Source of the DNA: Cohnella phaseoli | GTDB taxonomy: Bacteria; Bacillota; Bacilli; Paenibacillales; Paenibacillaceae | NCBI RefSeq assembly: GCF_003386235.1 | Contig: NZ_QRDZ01000021.1 | Coordinates: 112,401-176,400, forward strand | Length of the DNA stretch: 64,000 nt | Reading direction: 5' to 3' | Program-made: the position numbers and the translations under genes | Notes under the pieces: generated by a model | The model's input: the letters and a program-made list of their open reading frames with translations, nothing else | Databases searched by the model: none | Told to the model about the DNA's origin: nothing | Shown here: piece by piece, positions 33,841 to 43,250 of the stretch | Layout: the number at the start of each line of letters is the position of its first letter | Numbering within the stretch: position 1 is the stretch's first letter

Positions 33841-34722
33841 TTGGTAAAGGCATCATTCGGCCGCAAGCTGTTTCTTGGCTTCGACTATTCGTTCATGATT
33901 GTGCTTGCGCTGCTATGCATGTTCCCATTGATTCATGTGTTAGCCGTATCGTTCAGTTCCAATTCGGCGGCATCGGCAGGACTGGTATCGCTGTGGCCGG
34001 TCGGTTTCAATCTCAAATCCTATGAATTCGTCTTGCAAAAAGAGGAGTTTCTACGATCGGTTGGCGTTTCCGTTCAGAGGGTTGTGCTAGGAAGTCTCAT
34101 TCAAATGCTGCTAATCGTCATTACGGCCTATCCGTTGTCCATGGAAGTTACTAGATTTCGATTGCGGACGGCGTATGCCTGGTATTTTCTAATTACAATT
34201 CTGTTCGGCGGCGGATTAATCCCAACCTATATGGTCATTAAAGATATGGGAATGCTGGACACGATTTGGGCGCTCCTAATTCCGTCTGCGGTTCCGGTGT
34301 TCAGCGTCGTATTATTGCTTAACTTCTATCGCGGACTTCCGAAGGAGCTGGAGGAAGCCGCATTTATCGACGGCGCCAATCATCTGCGTACCTTGTTCAG
34401 TATCATCCTGCCGTTATCTCTGCCCGCGATCGCAACGCTGCTCTTGTTCTCCATGGTGGGCCATTGGAACGCTTGGTTCGACGGACTGCTCTATATGAAC
34501 CGTCCGGAAAATTATCCGCTGCAAAGCTACTTGCAGACGCTTATTATCAATAACGACTTCAAGGCGACGACGGCGGAGGAGCTCCAAATGCTGAAATCGA
34601 TCTCGAACCGTTCCGTCAAAGCCGCTCAAATATTTCTTGGCGCGCTTCCCATTCTGCTCGTCTATCCATTCTTGCAGAAATATTTCATGAAAGGCATCGT
34701 CCTTGGCAGCGTGAAGGAATGA
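33841..34722 (+). CDS. Sugar ABC transporter permease (YtcP/LplC-like), second system
   Basis: 293 residues from TTG 33841 after GGAAGGGGGCG. Six membrane segments, the EAA loop ELEEAAFIDGANHL and the C-terminal MKGIVLGSVKE define the YtcP-type partner permease. The gene follows the LplB-like gene by 18 bases. A G/C-rich hairpin (GGCGCG..GCGCGCC, 34727-34749) sits in the 47-base gap before the next gene. Confidence 0.92.
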   Translation: MVKASFGRKLFLGFDYSFMIVLALLCMFPLIHVLAVSFSSNSAASAGLVSLWPVGFNLKSYEFVLQKEEFLRSVGVSVQRVVLGSLIQMLLIVITAYPLSMEVTRFRLRTAYAWYFLITILFGGGLIPTYMVIKDMGMLDTIWALLIPSAVPVFSVVLLLNFYRGLPKELEEAAFIDGANHLRTLFSIILPLSLPAIATLLLFSMVGHWNAWFDGLLYMNRPENYPLQSYLQTLIINNDFKATTAEELQMLKSISNRSVKAAQIFLGALPILLVYPFLQKYFMKGIVLGSVKE

Positions 34723-34769
34723 CAAGGCGCGTAAACTTGCGGCGCGCCATCTATTAGGAGGTTGATAGA

Positions 34770-35615
34770 GTGAAAGAGCTTGAAACAAAAATCGGCATCA
34801 TTAATCCGCTTGAAAATGGCGGCGATTGCTTCGAGCCCGTCCTTCGATACGGCTTGAAGGTATGCCAGCTGGTAAGCTGGGACGTGAGTCAAGCTACGGA
34901 CGTCATTGCGGACACCGTTGCTGCCGCTGCCGCGAAAGCCGGCGTGCGTATTGCCGCATTCTGGGCGGGCGTGCCGGGACCGCAAGTGTGGAATTTCGTT
35001 GAGGGGCCGCTGACTTTGGGCATTGTACCTGAAGTTTTCAGAGCGGAACGGGTCGCCGCGCTTAAGAGATGGGCCGATTTCGCCGCCCGGATCGGAACGC
35101 CTGCCATTATTACGCACTGCGGTTTCATACCGGAAAATATGACGGACCCCGAATATGCGCCGGTCGTCGACGCCATTCGCGAAGTCGCCCAATATTGCGC
35201 GGATCGCGGACTGGAATTTTGGCTTGAGACAGGGCAAGAAACGCCGGTTGTCTTACTAAGAACCATTGAACGCGTCGGAACGGGAAATATCGGTCTTAAC
35301 TTTGACCCTGCTAACTTGATTATGTACGGCAAGGGAAATCCGATCGATGCGCTGGATACGGTGGGAGACTACGTACGCAACATCCACGTGAAGGACGGGA
35401 TGTATCCGATAAGCGGCGACAGTCTCGGCGAGGAGGTTCGTCCGGGAATTGGCAAAGTAAAGTTCCCGGAGCTCGTGCGTAAGCTGCTTGATCGGGGATT
35501 TACGGGCGATTGGATCATTGAACGGGAAATTCACGGGGAGCAGCAGGAGAAGGACATTCGTCAAACGATCGCCGATCTGAACCGGTGGGCTGCTGCGGAA
35601 GATTCGGAACAATGA
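34770..35615 (+). CDS. Sugar phosphate isomerase/epimerase family TIM-barrel protein
   Basis: 281 residues from GTG 34770 after TAGGAGG. It is an AP-endonuclease-2-like barrel: LETGQETPVVLLRTIE (metal-binding Glu), NFDPANLIMYGKG (Asp), VRNIHVKDGMYP (His), and the C-terminal DWIIEREIHGEQ (Glu), the four regions that bind the divalent metal in xylose-isomerase-like epimerases. It likely interconverts keto-sugars in the pathway served by the upstream transporter. Its stop codon overlaps a possible ATG of the next gene (ATGA). Confidence 0.87.
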   Translation: MKELETKIGIINPLENGGDCFEPVLRYGLKVCQLVSWDVSQATDVIADTVAAAAAKAGVRIAAFWAGVPGPQVWNFVEGPLTLGIVPEVFRAERVAALKRWADFAARIGTPAIITHCGFIPENMTDPEYAPVVDAIREVAQYCADRGLEFWLETGQETPVVLLRTIERVGTGNIGLNFDPANLIMYGKGNPIDALDTVGDYVRNIHVKDGMYPISGDSLGEEVRPGIGKVKFPELVRKLLDRGFTGDWIIEREIHGEQQEKDIRQTIADLNRWAAAEDSEQ

Positions 35616-35632
35616 CTAAAGGGGACGAGGAA

Positions 35633-36658
35633 ATGTTGAAAGTAGGACTCATCGGCATCGGCTTTATCGGGAGAGCTCATCTGGATCAATATTTGCGTCT
35701 TGAGCAGGAAAATTATCCGATTCGCGTAACGGCCATTTGCGACACGGATCCGAAGAAGTTCGAAGGGGAGTTTACGGAGGGGAACATCGGGGTAGGCAAC
35801 GCCGACTACGACTTTAGCAAATACAACTTATATACGGATCTGAACGACATGCTGGCATCGGAAGCTTTTGATTATATCGATATCGCGCTTCCTACGTTTT
35901 TGCATGACTCGGTAGCGATCCAGGTGCTGGAGAAGGGGTTTAACGTACTTTGCGAGAAACCGATGGCGCTGGATTCGAAACGATGCGAGGAAATGCTTGC
36001 GGCTTCCAGGAAAAGCGGCAAATATTTGATGATCGGGCAATGTCTTCGTTTCTGGCCGGCCTATGAATACTTAAAAGAATGCGTGGACCGAAATACATGG
36101 GGAGCGGTCAGGTCCGCCCGTTTCTACAGGGCCAGCAGCGCTCCGATCTGGTCGAATCAGAACTGGCTGCTCGACGAAACGCGAAGCGGAGGCGCGCTAG
36201 TGGATTTTCACGTCCATGATGCCGACATGATCCGGTGGTTGTTCGGAAACCCCGATGCCGTCACCGCCATTGGACGCAATGTGTTCCCAGGCAGCGGCTA
36301 CGATATCCTGTCCGCGCAATATCGTTACCCGGACCGCAAAGTCGTATCCGCCGAAGCCGACTGGTCGCTGCCGCCAAGCCTTGGCTTCGAGATGTCCTTC
36401 CGCGTCGGTTTCGACGAAGCGGCGGTCGTATTTGCGGGCGGCATGGTAACCGTGTATCCGAAGGACGGTCCGTCCTTAACGCCGGAATTGTCTCCCGATA
36501 CGGGCTTTTATAGAGAAATCGTCTACTTGGCCGATTGCTTAAGGAACGGAGTTAAGCCGTCCGTCTCGCTCGGCGACGACGTCGCGGAGTCGATTCGTCT
36601 GGTGGAAGCCGAGAAAAGCTCCGCCGATGCCGGAGGCAGATGGATCGAATTCAAATAA
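35633..36658 (+). CDS. Gfo/Idh/MocA family oxidoreductase
   Basis: 341 residues from ATG 35633 (GACGAGGAA upstream); an ATG at 35612 that overlaps the previous stop is an alternative and would suit translational coupling. Rossmann motif VGLIGIGFIGRAH, catalytic motif NVLCEKPMAL, and DFHVHDADMIRWLFG, where the second His/Asp pair of the active site lies, are intact. It should be an NAD(P)-dependent dehydrogenase for a sugar or sugar derivative, working with the epimerase encoded upstream. A second family member follows at 43251. Confidence 0.87.
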   Translation: MLKVGLIGIGFIGRAHLDQYLRLEQENYPIRVTAICDTDPKKFEGEFTEGNIGVGNADYDFSKYNLYTDLNDMLASEAFDYIDIALPTFLHDSVAIQVLEKGFNVLCEKPMALDSKRCEEMLAASRKSGKYLMIGQCLRFWPAYEYLKECVDRNTWGAVRSARFYRASSAPIWSNQNWLLDETRSGGALVDFHVHDADMIRWLFGNPDAVTAIGRNVFPGSGYDILSAQYRYPDRKVVSAEADWSLPPSLGFEMSFRVGFDEAAVVFAGGMVTVYPKDGPSLTPELSPDTGFYREIVYLADCLRNGVKPSVSLGDDVAESIRLVEAEKSSADAGGRWIEFK

Positions 36659-36685
36659 GCCAAGATATACGAGGAGTGAGAGACT

Positions 36686-37801
36686 GTGGAAGCCTTACTG
36701 ACAAAGAAATTATTTATTGGCATAGAAGATTGCGCATGGTTTTATAGCGGTGCCGAAACGCCGGCTCTTAGAGGGAGCTTGGAAGCGATTACCGACTATA
36801 TGAACCGTCGCAGCGTAGGCCCTGGAGGTCGCGCAAACAATGCGGCTATCGAGGCGTCGTGCAAATCGAACATTGCGCTTCTGCTCGGGGGAAAGGCTGA
36901 AAATATCGGATTGTTATCGAACTCTTCGGAGATCATCTCGATGATCGCAGGCTCGATTTCCTTTCTCCCCGGCGACAACGTCGTCGTCAACCGCTTGGAA
37001 TTTCCGGCAGGCGTCCTGCCCTGGCTTGTCCTGCGGGATAAAGGCGTGGAAGTAAGGTTCGTGGAGCATACGAATTGGCAGGTTACGCCGGAAGATATTA
37101 TGGAGAAGGTCGATCATCGGACCCGACTCGTCATCGCAAGCCATGTCAGTTATTTATCCGGAGCCAGGCTCGATTATCGGGAATTATACAAGCAATTAAA
37201 ACAGACGGATACGCTGCTCCTGCTCGACGCTACGCAATCGCTGGGCGCGGTCCCCGTCGATATGAACGAAACCGATTTTCTGGTGTGCAGCTCCTATAAA
37301 TGGTTGCTCGGCATTCACGGTCTAGGCATTCTAGGCGTCAACCCGGCCAGAGTGGCTGATTTCATGCCGCGCTCGGTGGGATGGCGGAGCGTAATCGATA
37401 TGTTCAGCCCGATTCGTCATAGCAGCTACGAATTCCATCACGACGCCAAGCGATTCGAGACGGGATATCCCAGCTACCCGACGATCTATGCGCTCAATTA
37501 CTCAACCCGGTTGCTGTTGGATACCGGCATCGCCAGAATCGAAAACCATATTTTGCAGCTAGGCGACGAATTAATCGGAAAGCTGGACGCGCAGGGCTTC
37601 ACGATTATTACGCCACGCGAACGGCAGCGACGGGCGGGCAACGTTTGCGTCGCTTCCGACCGGGGGGAAGAGGTATCCGAATATCTCCAAAAGCTAGGAA
37701 TCTATCTGTGGGGAGGCGACGGCCGATTCCGCGCTTCCATTCATTCTTTTAACGATAGTGCCGACGTTGACCGTCTGATGAATGGCTTGTCTGAGGCTTG
37801 A
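36686..37801 (+). CDS. Class V aminotransferase-fold PLP enzyme (cysteine desulfurase/epimerase-like)
   Basis: 371 residues from GTG 36686 after GAGGAGTGAG. It has the class V layout: PGGRANNAAIEASC, NSSEIISMIAG in the cofactor-phosphate loop, SHVSYLSGARLDYREL, LLLLDATQSLGAVPVD (Asp binding the pyridine nitrogen, then Gln), and the PLP lysine K205 in SSYKWLLGIHG. The mobile Cys loop of cysteine desulfurases is not obvious. The family also includes selenocysteine lyases, isopenicillin-N epimerase-like proteins and beta-eliminating lyases. In this catabolic operon with RidA and an FAH-type enzyme, elimination or transamination of an amino sugar or sugar-linked amino acid is a reasonable guess. 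Confidence 0.85.
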   Translation: MEALLTKKLFIGIEDCAWFYSGAETPALRGSLEAITDYMNRRSVGPGGRANNAAIEASCKSNIALLLGGKAENIGLLSNSSEIISMIAGSISFLPGDNVVVNRLEFPAGVLPWLVLRDKGVEVRFVEHTNWQVTPEDIMEKVDHRTRLVIASHVSYLSGARLDYRELYKQLKQTDTLLLLDATQSLGAVPVDMNETDFLVCSSYKWLLGIHGLGILGVNPARVADFMPRSVGWRSVIDMFSPIRHSSYEFHHDAKRFETGYPSYPTIYALNYSTRLLLDTGIARIENHILQLGDELIGKLDAQGFTIITPRERQRRAGNVCVASDRGEEVSEYLQKLGIYLWGGDGRFRASIHSFNDSADVDRLMNGLSEA

Positions 37802-37831
37802 TACCTATTTCATGTCAAAGGGGCTATGAAC

Positions 37832-40800
37832 ATGAACAAAGTCAAAAAAGCGTCTCTCCATGCAACGATTTGTCTAGTCTTGTCTATTATGATCGGCATC
37901 GATAAAACCTCGGCATCCGGCACGGATTTCGTCATCCAAGAGGATCAATTTCAATATTACAATGACGGCATAACCGTGACCGATACAACCGCGCGCAATG
38001 GCTTTGCCGGTAAAATGTCGAATACGAGCGAGGATTGGAACATCTCTCATATTCGTTCGGATTTCAGCGACCTGCAGCCGGGAAGATCTTACGATGTCTT
38101 TATGCGCATCAAGGTTGATCACACTGCGGCAAATCCAACGGGCAACGCATTCGCATTCGGGGTTTGGGATAATACGTACAGGGATTATATCCTGCCGCTA
38201 AAAACCGTGCCTTCCAGCCAAACGCAGGATATGACTTGGAAGGAATACCGGGTAGGAACGTTCGTGCCGAATTTAAGCGTGAACCAGCTTGTATTTTTCG
38301 TGGCGGGAACCGATAACGCGAGTCAAGTGTCGGAAATCTACGTCGATGAAATCATTCTGATACCGCACGAATCTATCGTTATCGAAGACAGCAGCTTTAT
38401 TCTGCATAACAGCTCGGTTCTCACTTCGAGCCCTCTCGCTTCCGATAACAGCGCGGCCGTTCTGTACAATGGACCGGGCAGCAACTGGAATATTCAAGCG
38501 CCTATCGACGGCACGAAGCTAAGGGCCGACGAGACCTATGATATCCATGCGATTGTGCAGATCGATCGAGCGGACTGGAATTCTTCAGCGGGCGATATTT
38601 TCGGAGTTGTCGTGTACGATTCGACGACGGGAACCTACCCTGTGCCGCCCAAGGTTTACAGTACGTCCAGTTTGGAGACGCAAGACAAGTTTAAGTTCTA
38701 TATCGGAATCAAAATCAACGCCGCGCCTTTAGCGCTCGATCCGACTCATGTTTATCATGTCAGCTTTTATCAAGTAGACAACGCCGCCCAATTTCCTTCG
38801 ATCAAAGTCGATCAGGTATCGATAGTCGAATCGGAAATCAACGACAATCCCGAACAACTAATTAAAGTGAAGCCGTATAAGATTTCGCCGGGCAATCAGG
38901 ACGATCTTAACGATTCCGCCGGAATTACGTATTCGCTATCCGGGGCTCAAACGATAAGCGCCAAAATCGTCGATAGCAGCGGCAGTCCGGTTAAAACATT
39001 GGTTAACAACGTTAGTCAAAGCGGCACGGCGAAAATTTCGTGGGACGGAAAAAATAACGCTAACGCGATCGTACCAAACGGGATGTATACCGTAGTAATC
39101 AGCAATCCGAGCGGGGAGTTGTATAAGAAAAATATTCAGGTTATAACCGGTGTCGCCTTAAACGATCCGATTGCTCCGGCCCCTCTCGTAGCAAGAGGAA
39201 CATGGTTTGAGGGAGGAGAAATTCCATTCCAATCCACCGCTAGAATCTCTTACTTAAATAATAGCTTCCAGGATCTGAAGGACGCGAATATGAACATGGT
39301 CAGCATCGCCAACTGGAACGGATCTACCGCGCTGTATACGGACACTCTGGATCGGGCAGCCGCTTACGATATCCAGGTCATGGCTTTCCCGATGGCCTAT
39401 GCCACGTTCAGCAATCCAACGCTGGAGAATGACGAAATTGCGTTATACAATCAGATCAACGCTAGAATCGCTCCGATTAAAGATCATCCGGCCCTGTATG
39501 CCTATGTTCTGAAGGACGAACCGATGAACCTGGATATCGATCATGCTCATTTTTTGAGAAACGCCAAAAGAATGACGGAATCGATCGATCCTTATCATCA
39601 AGCGTTAATAGATTACGTTACTCCGGAATATACGGAATTCCATTACGGGATTCAACAGACGCAGACGCTATTGACCGATCCTTACGGCGCGGCAATCGGT
39701 TACCCGATCGGGGATTTTACCCATTACATGAATCATCCCTATTATGCGAATATCGATTACAAACCTTATTTGGATTTCCTTCACATGCTGACCAAGAAGG
39801 ATATTCAAAATCGCGCTCCATGGTGGACTGTCGTGCAAAATTACGGACATGAGCCCACAGGCTTAAGAGACCCGATCCCCGCCGAAACAAGGGCCATGAC
39901 CTATCTCAACATCGGGCACGGCTCCAAAGGATTCCTTTACTTTATCTATCAGACGGAAAGCTTATGGGAAGGCATGGTGGATGAAAATTATAATAGAGGG
40001 CCTAAGTTCGGCACCGTTCAAACCTTGTTTAATGAAATCAAAACGTTGGAGCCGACGATTCTGTCCATGACCAAAATTGCGAATGTCGCGACGACGATCG
40101 GGGGCGGCAATACGACGAGCTCGGCTCATCCGAATGCGGACGTGACGACGCACGAGAATCTTGCCACAGGGGACAAATATTTGGTCGTCGTGAATCATAA
40201 TTGCTTAAGCAGCGCCAATGTCACGATTAAAATCGATCGGGCGAAGCTCGGTATGGATATTACGGAAATCAGGGATTCGCTTACCAACGCCTCAATCAGC
40301 TATACGACCTATCCGGATCGCTATGAAATCAGCAGTCTGGCTTTTGCGGCGGGGGACGGGAAAATCCTCAAATTGACCAAGGATACGACCCAGTCTGTCT
40401 ACGTCGGGCAGGATAGCGATTTGAACATGTTTGGAGGAGCTACCAAAAATAACGCGGACGTATCGGCTTCGGACGGAAAAACGGCGATTAAGCTTGTAGG
40501 GGCTGCGAACGGCTGGGACGTTCAATGGTCCTGGGATAAGAGCCGGCTTGTTCCCGGCGCGACTTACGATCTGTATGCGGTCGTGAAAATCAAATATGCC
40601 GACGATTTGTATTTCGATGCCAATGGGAAGCCCGCGTTTTCTATTCCTTCTGGAAATGCGTTCTCGTACGGAGTATACGATGCGACTACGAATTCGTATC
40701 CGTTCGGAACGACGACCGTGCAGGCTTCCGCCATGGAAAATATGTTATGGCATACGATCAAGATCGGATCGTTCGTTCCTTCTCAGACGAATAATCAATA

Positions 40801-40879
40801 CGCCTATATCTGGCCTGCGGATAATCCGGCAAACGTATACGCGGTTTACGTAGATAAGCTCTATTTCGTAAAACAGTAA
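37832..40879 (+). CDS. Large secreted multidomain protein: three repeated beta-sandwich modules, FlgD-like Ig domain and a putative GH TIM barrel
   Basis: 1015 residues from ATG 37832 (AAAGGGG at best spacing; ATG 37826 also in frame). Sec signal peptide ending near KTSAS. Two related ~155-residue modules (about 30-185 and 190-345) and a third at the C-terminus (about 860-1015) share G..YDVFMRIKVD-like, GNAFAFGVWD-like and SxIYVDEIxLI-like blocks, typical of carbohydrate-binding jelly rolls. A FlgD-type Ig domain (about 370-445, WDGKNNANAIVPNGMY) precedes the central region (about 455-780), which looks like a TIM-barrel glycoside hydrolase: FEGGEIPF, ALYAYVLKDEPM with a candidate acid Glu, HGSKGFLYFIYQ. 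It likely attacks the glycan whose products the operon imports. Family membership is not established. Confidence 0.72.
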   Translation: MNKVKKASLHATICLVLSIMIGIDKTSASGTDFVIQEDQFQYYNDGITVTDTTARNGFAGKMSNTSEDWNISHIRSDFSDLQPGRSYDVFMRIKVDHTAANPTGNAFAFGVWDNTYRDYILPLKTVPSSQTQDMTWKEYRVGTFVPNLSVNQLVFFVAGTDNASQVSEIYVDEIILIPHESIVIEDSSFILHNSSVLTSSPLASDNSAAVLYNGPGSNWNIQAPIDGTKLRADETYDIHAIVQIDRADWNSSAGDIFGVVVYDSTTGTYPVPPKVYSTSSLETQDKFKFYIGIKINAAPLALDPTHVYHVSFYQVDNAAQFPSIKVDQVSIVESEINDNPEQLIKVKPYKISPGNQDDLNDSAGITYSLSGAQTISAKIVDSSGSPVKTLVNNVSQSGTAKISWDGKNNANAIVPNGMYTVVISNPSGELYKKNIQVITGVALNDPIAPAPLVARGTWFEGGEIPFQSTARISYLNNSFQDLKDANMNMVSIANWNGSTALYTDTLDRAAAYDIQVMAFPMAYATFSNPTLENDEIALYNQINARIAPIKDHPALYAYVLKDEPMNLDIDHAHFLRNAKRMTESIDPYHQALIDYVTPEYTEFHYGIQQTQTLLTDPYGAAIGYPIGDFTHYMNHPYYANIDYKPYLDFLHMLTKKDIQNRAPWWTVVQNYGHEPTGLRDPIPAETRAMTYLNIGHGSKGFLYFIYQTESLWEGMVDENYNRGPKFGTVQTLFNEIKTLEPTILSMTKIANVATTIGGGNTTSSAHPNADVTTHENLATGDKYLVVVNHNCLSSANVTIKIDRAKLGMDITEIRDSLTNASISYTTYPDRYEISSLAFAAGDGKILKLTKDTTQSVYVGQDSDLNMFGGATKNNADVSASDGKTAIKLVGAANGWDVQWSWDKSRLVPGATYDLYAVVKIKYADDLYFDANGKPAFSIPSGNAFSYGVYDATTNSYPFGTTTVQASAMENMLWHTIKIGSFVPSQTNNQYAYIWPADNPANVYAVYVDKLYFVKQ

Positions 40880-40905
40880 GCAGCAGAGTCGTGGGAGTGA
40901 GGAAG

Positions 40906-42084
40906 ATGGGGTTACTGGATAGGGAAGGCGGGGCGCAAGAGGCGGAGCATCCCGCGGTCCGGATATTGGACGATTTGGTACGCATACAAAGCGTCAATCC
41001 GCATTACGGCGAGGACGCCCGGGGAGAAGGCGGCGTTGCCGATTACGTCGAAGCGCGCATGCGCCGAGCGGGGCTGCGGGTTACTCGGCAACCCGTAGTC
41101 GAGGGGCGCGACAATATTATCGCCGAATTGCGGGTTGGCAAGCCGGAATCCGCATTGCTGTTCGAGGCGCATATGGATACCGTATCGATCGGAAGCATGG
41201 AGAACGCGCTTGTGCCGACTTACCGCGACGGAAGGCTATACGGCAGGGGAGCCTGCGACACAAAAGGCGCGTTGGCCGGCATGATTCATATGATGGAGCG
41301 GTGCGCTTCCCATCCGGAGCTTCTGAACGCCGATCTTGTCTTCTGCGCTTCGGTCGATGAAGAGTATGCCTTTCAGGGGCTAACGGCTTTTATGTCGCTC
41401 CAGATCCCTCTAACGGGAGCAGTAGTCGGCGAGCCGACCGAGCTTGGCATCGTGGCGGAGCATAAAGGCTGCGCACGGTTTTCCGTCCGGACAAGGGGCT
41501 TAGCCGCTCACAGCTCGGTTCCGTACAAAGGAGACAACGCAATCTATTCGATGATGGATGTCGTTCGCTACGTGAAAGATACGGTAGAACCGGGTTTGGC
41601 ACGAATCGGCAGCGAACTTTGCGGAAGCCCGACGATCGTCGTAAGTACGATTAACGGAGGCAGCCAGATCAATATCGTTCCGGAAGCTTGCGAGATCCGG
41701 ATCGATCGGCGCATCGTTCCCGGCGAGACGCCCGAACAAGTTCTCGCCGGGTTCGAGCGGCAATTGCGGGAATCGCTCCCCGACGCGAACCTTTCCGTCG
41801 AACCGCTGCTCCTGGATCCTGCGCTCAATACGCCGCATGACGCAGCCGTTGTCCAGGCGGCGCAACGCGTCGCCGGATCGCTCGGTTTGAATCCGTCGCT
41901 GCGCGGCGTGTCTTACGGCAGCAATGCAAGCAAGCTGCAGGCTTGGCAAGGGGTCCCGTCCATCGTGTACGGACCGGGTTCGATCGATCAGGCGCATTCC
42001 GCGGAAGAATGGGTTCCGGTCGCCGAGGTCGTTCAGGCGGCCGAGTTCTATTATCGCTTGGCTTGCAATTATCAGCTCGACTAA
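40906..42084 (+). CDS. M20-family metallopeptidase/deacylase (ArgE/DapE/CPG2-like)
   Basis: 392 residues from ATG 40906 (GTGAGG just upstream; in-frame GTG 40891 less likely). The metal-binding set is complete: His89 and Asp91 in EAHMDTV, bridging Asp118 in GACDTKG, catalytic Glu152 and metal-binding Glu153 in SVDEEY, and His364 in IDQAHSAEEW. A dimerisation domain is inserted in the middle (about 180-290). These di-zinc enzymes hydrolyse N-acyl amino acids or dipeptides in the cytoplasm. Here it may remove an acyl or aminoacyl group from an imported amino sugar. Confidence 0.88.
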   Translation: MGLLDREGGAQEAEHPAVRILDDLVRIQSVNPHYGEDARGEGGVADYVEARMRRAGLRVTRQPVVEGRDNIIAELRVGKPESALLFEAHMDTVSIGSMENALVPTYRDGRLYGRGACDTKGALAGMIHMMERCASHPELLNADLVFCASVDEEYAFQGLTAFMSLQIPLTGAVVGEPTELGIVAEHKGCARFSVRTRGLAAHSSVPYKGDNAIYSMMDVVRYVKDTVEPGLARIGSELCGSPTIVVSTINGGSQINIVPEACEIRIDRRIVPGETPEQVLAGFERQLRESLPDANLSVEPLLLDPALNTPHDAAVVQAAQRVAGSLGLNPSLRGVSYGSNASKLQAWQGVPSIVYGPGSIDQAHSAEEWVPVAEVVQAAEFYYRLACNYQLD

Positions 42085-42100
42085 GAGGAGAGAGACCGAT

Positions 42101-42490
42101 ATGAAGAAGGAAATCATCCGTACCGATAAAGCGCCGAAGCCAGGCGGTTCTTATTCTCAGGCCGTAAAACTGGGCGACATGGTATACGTGGCGGGAACGT
42201 GCCCGTTCGATCTTGTGACGGGAGAGGTGCTGTTCCCCGGAGATATTGTCCGGCAAACGCATGTCGTACTCGAATATATGGAACAAATTTTACAGGCTGC
42301 GGGCACCTCTCTTGAACATGTCGTCAAAGTCACTTCTTTTATTGACGAGCTGAACGATTTTTCGGCATACAACGAGGCGTACGCTGAATATTTTACCGTT
42401 GAGCCGCCCGCCAGAAGTACGGTTGAAATCGTCAAGTTTCCTCCCGGCATGCGCGTGGAAATCGAATGCATCGCCTACATCCCGTCATGA
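42101..42490 (+). CDS. RidA/YjgF family enamine/imine deaminase
   Basis: 129 residues from ATG 42101 after AAGAGGAGAG; the upstream frame extension overlaps the M20 gene and is not real. It has the RidA signature with the catalytic Arg105 (PPARSTVEI) and the C-terminal Glu region VEIECIAY. RidA hydrolyses reactive enamines and imines released by PLP enzymes to ketones plus ammonia. Its place next to a PLP enzyme and an FAH-like enzyme suggests it clears an imine intermediate of this pathway. The stop overlaps the start of the next gene (ATGA). Confidence 0.9.
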   Translation: MKKEIIRTDKAPKPGGSYSQAVKLGDMVYVAGTCPFDLVTGEVLFPGDIVRQTHVVLEYMEQILQAAGTSLEHVVKVTSFIDELNDFSAYNEAYAEYFTVEPPARSTVEIVKFPPGMRVEIECIAYIPS

Positions 42491-43230
42491 TCAGAATCGA
42501 TGATGGCATCTATATGGTCGGCAGCGGCAAGTACGGCTTTCAACTGAGCGATCCGATGGATTGCAACGTCTACCTGCTGGACGGCGGGGACGGGCAATTC
42601 GCTTTGATTGATGCCGGCGGAGGGATAGAGCCCGAGCGGATTGCGGCGAATATCGAACGCATCGGGATATCGCCGGGGCAAATCCGATATTTGCTGCTTA
42701 CCCACGGGCATGGCGACCATGCGGCAGGGGCCGCTTATTTTCACCGGACCTACGGGCTGCAGGTCATGACCTCGCAGGAAATTTTGCCTTGGATCGAAAC
42801 GGGGGACCGTGACAAGGTTAGCATTACCGCGGCGGTAAGAGCGGGCGTGTATCCCGCGGATTACGAGTTTCCGCCTTGTCCGGTAGCGAGAGGGCTGCGG
42901 GAAAACGACGAGATCGTTATCGGCAATCTCTCGCTGAAAATAATCGATACGCCGGGACACGCGCGCGGGCATATTTCCTTCCTGATCGAGAGGAAGGGGA
43001 GGAAGCTGTTGTTCGGCGGCGATTCGGTATTCGCCGGAGGAAAAGTTGTCATTCAGAATGTCTGGGATTGCGTCATATCCGAATATGCAGACACCGTGGA
43101 CAAGCTCCACGGACTCCGTATCGACGGATTGTTTCCCGGACACGGACCTTTTCTGCTTACCGAGGCCTGGCAGCATATTGCCAAGGCGCAAGCTTGCTTC
43201 GAACGGCTGGACGTGCCTCCGAATTTATAG
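42487..43230 (+). CDS. Metallo-beta-lactamase-fold hydrolase
   Basis: 247 residues from ATG 42487, which overlaps the RidA stop by 4 bases, indicating coupled translation. Motif LLTHGHGDHAAG gives His73, His75, Asp77 and His78; a further His is in DTPGHARGHIS, Asp in FGGDSVFAGG and the last His in FPGHGPF, so both zinc sites are complete. Fold members include glyoxalase II-like thioesterases, lactonases and phosphodiesterases. A lactonase or thioesterase step after the Gfo/Idh oxidation would fit, but this is inference. Confidence 0.87.
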   Translation: MIRIDDGIYMVGSGKYGFQLSDPMDCNVYLLDGGDGQFALIDAGGGIEPERIAANIERIGISPGQIRYLLLTHGHGDHAAGAAYFHRTYGLQVMTSQEILPWIETGDRDKVSITAAVRAGVYPADYEFPPCPVARGLRENDEIVIGNLSLKIIDTPGHARGHISFLIERKGRKLLFGGDSVFAGGKVVIQNVWDCVISEYADTVDKLHGLRIDGLFPGHGPFLLTEAWQHIAKAQACFERLDVPPNL

Positions 43231-43250
43231 ATAGGGAGTGGGAGATCGGA

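Noticed and set aside
43046..43234. Frame extension upstream of the second Gfo/Idh gene of the operon
   Set aside because: It overlaps the metallo-beta-lactamase-fold gene in another frame; ATG 43251 has its own ribosome site and starts the Rossmann motif.
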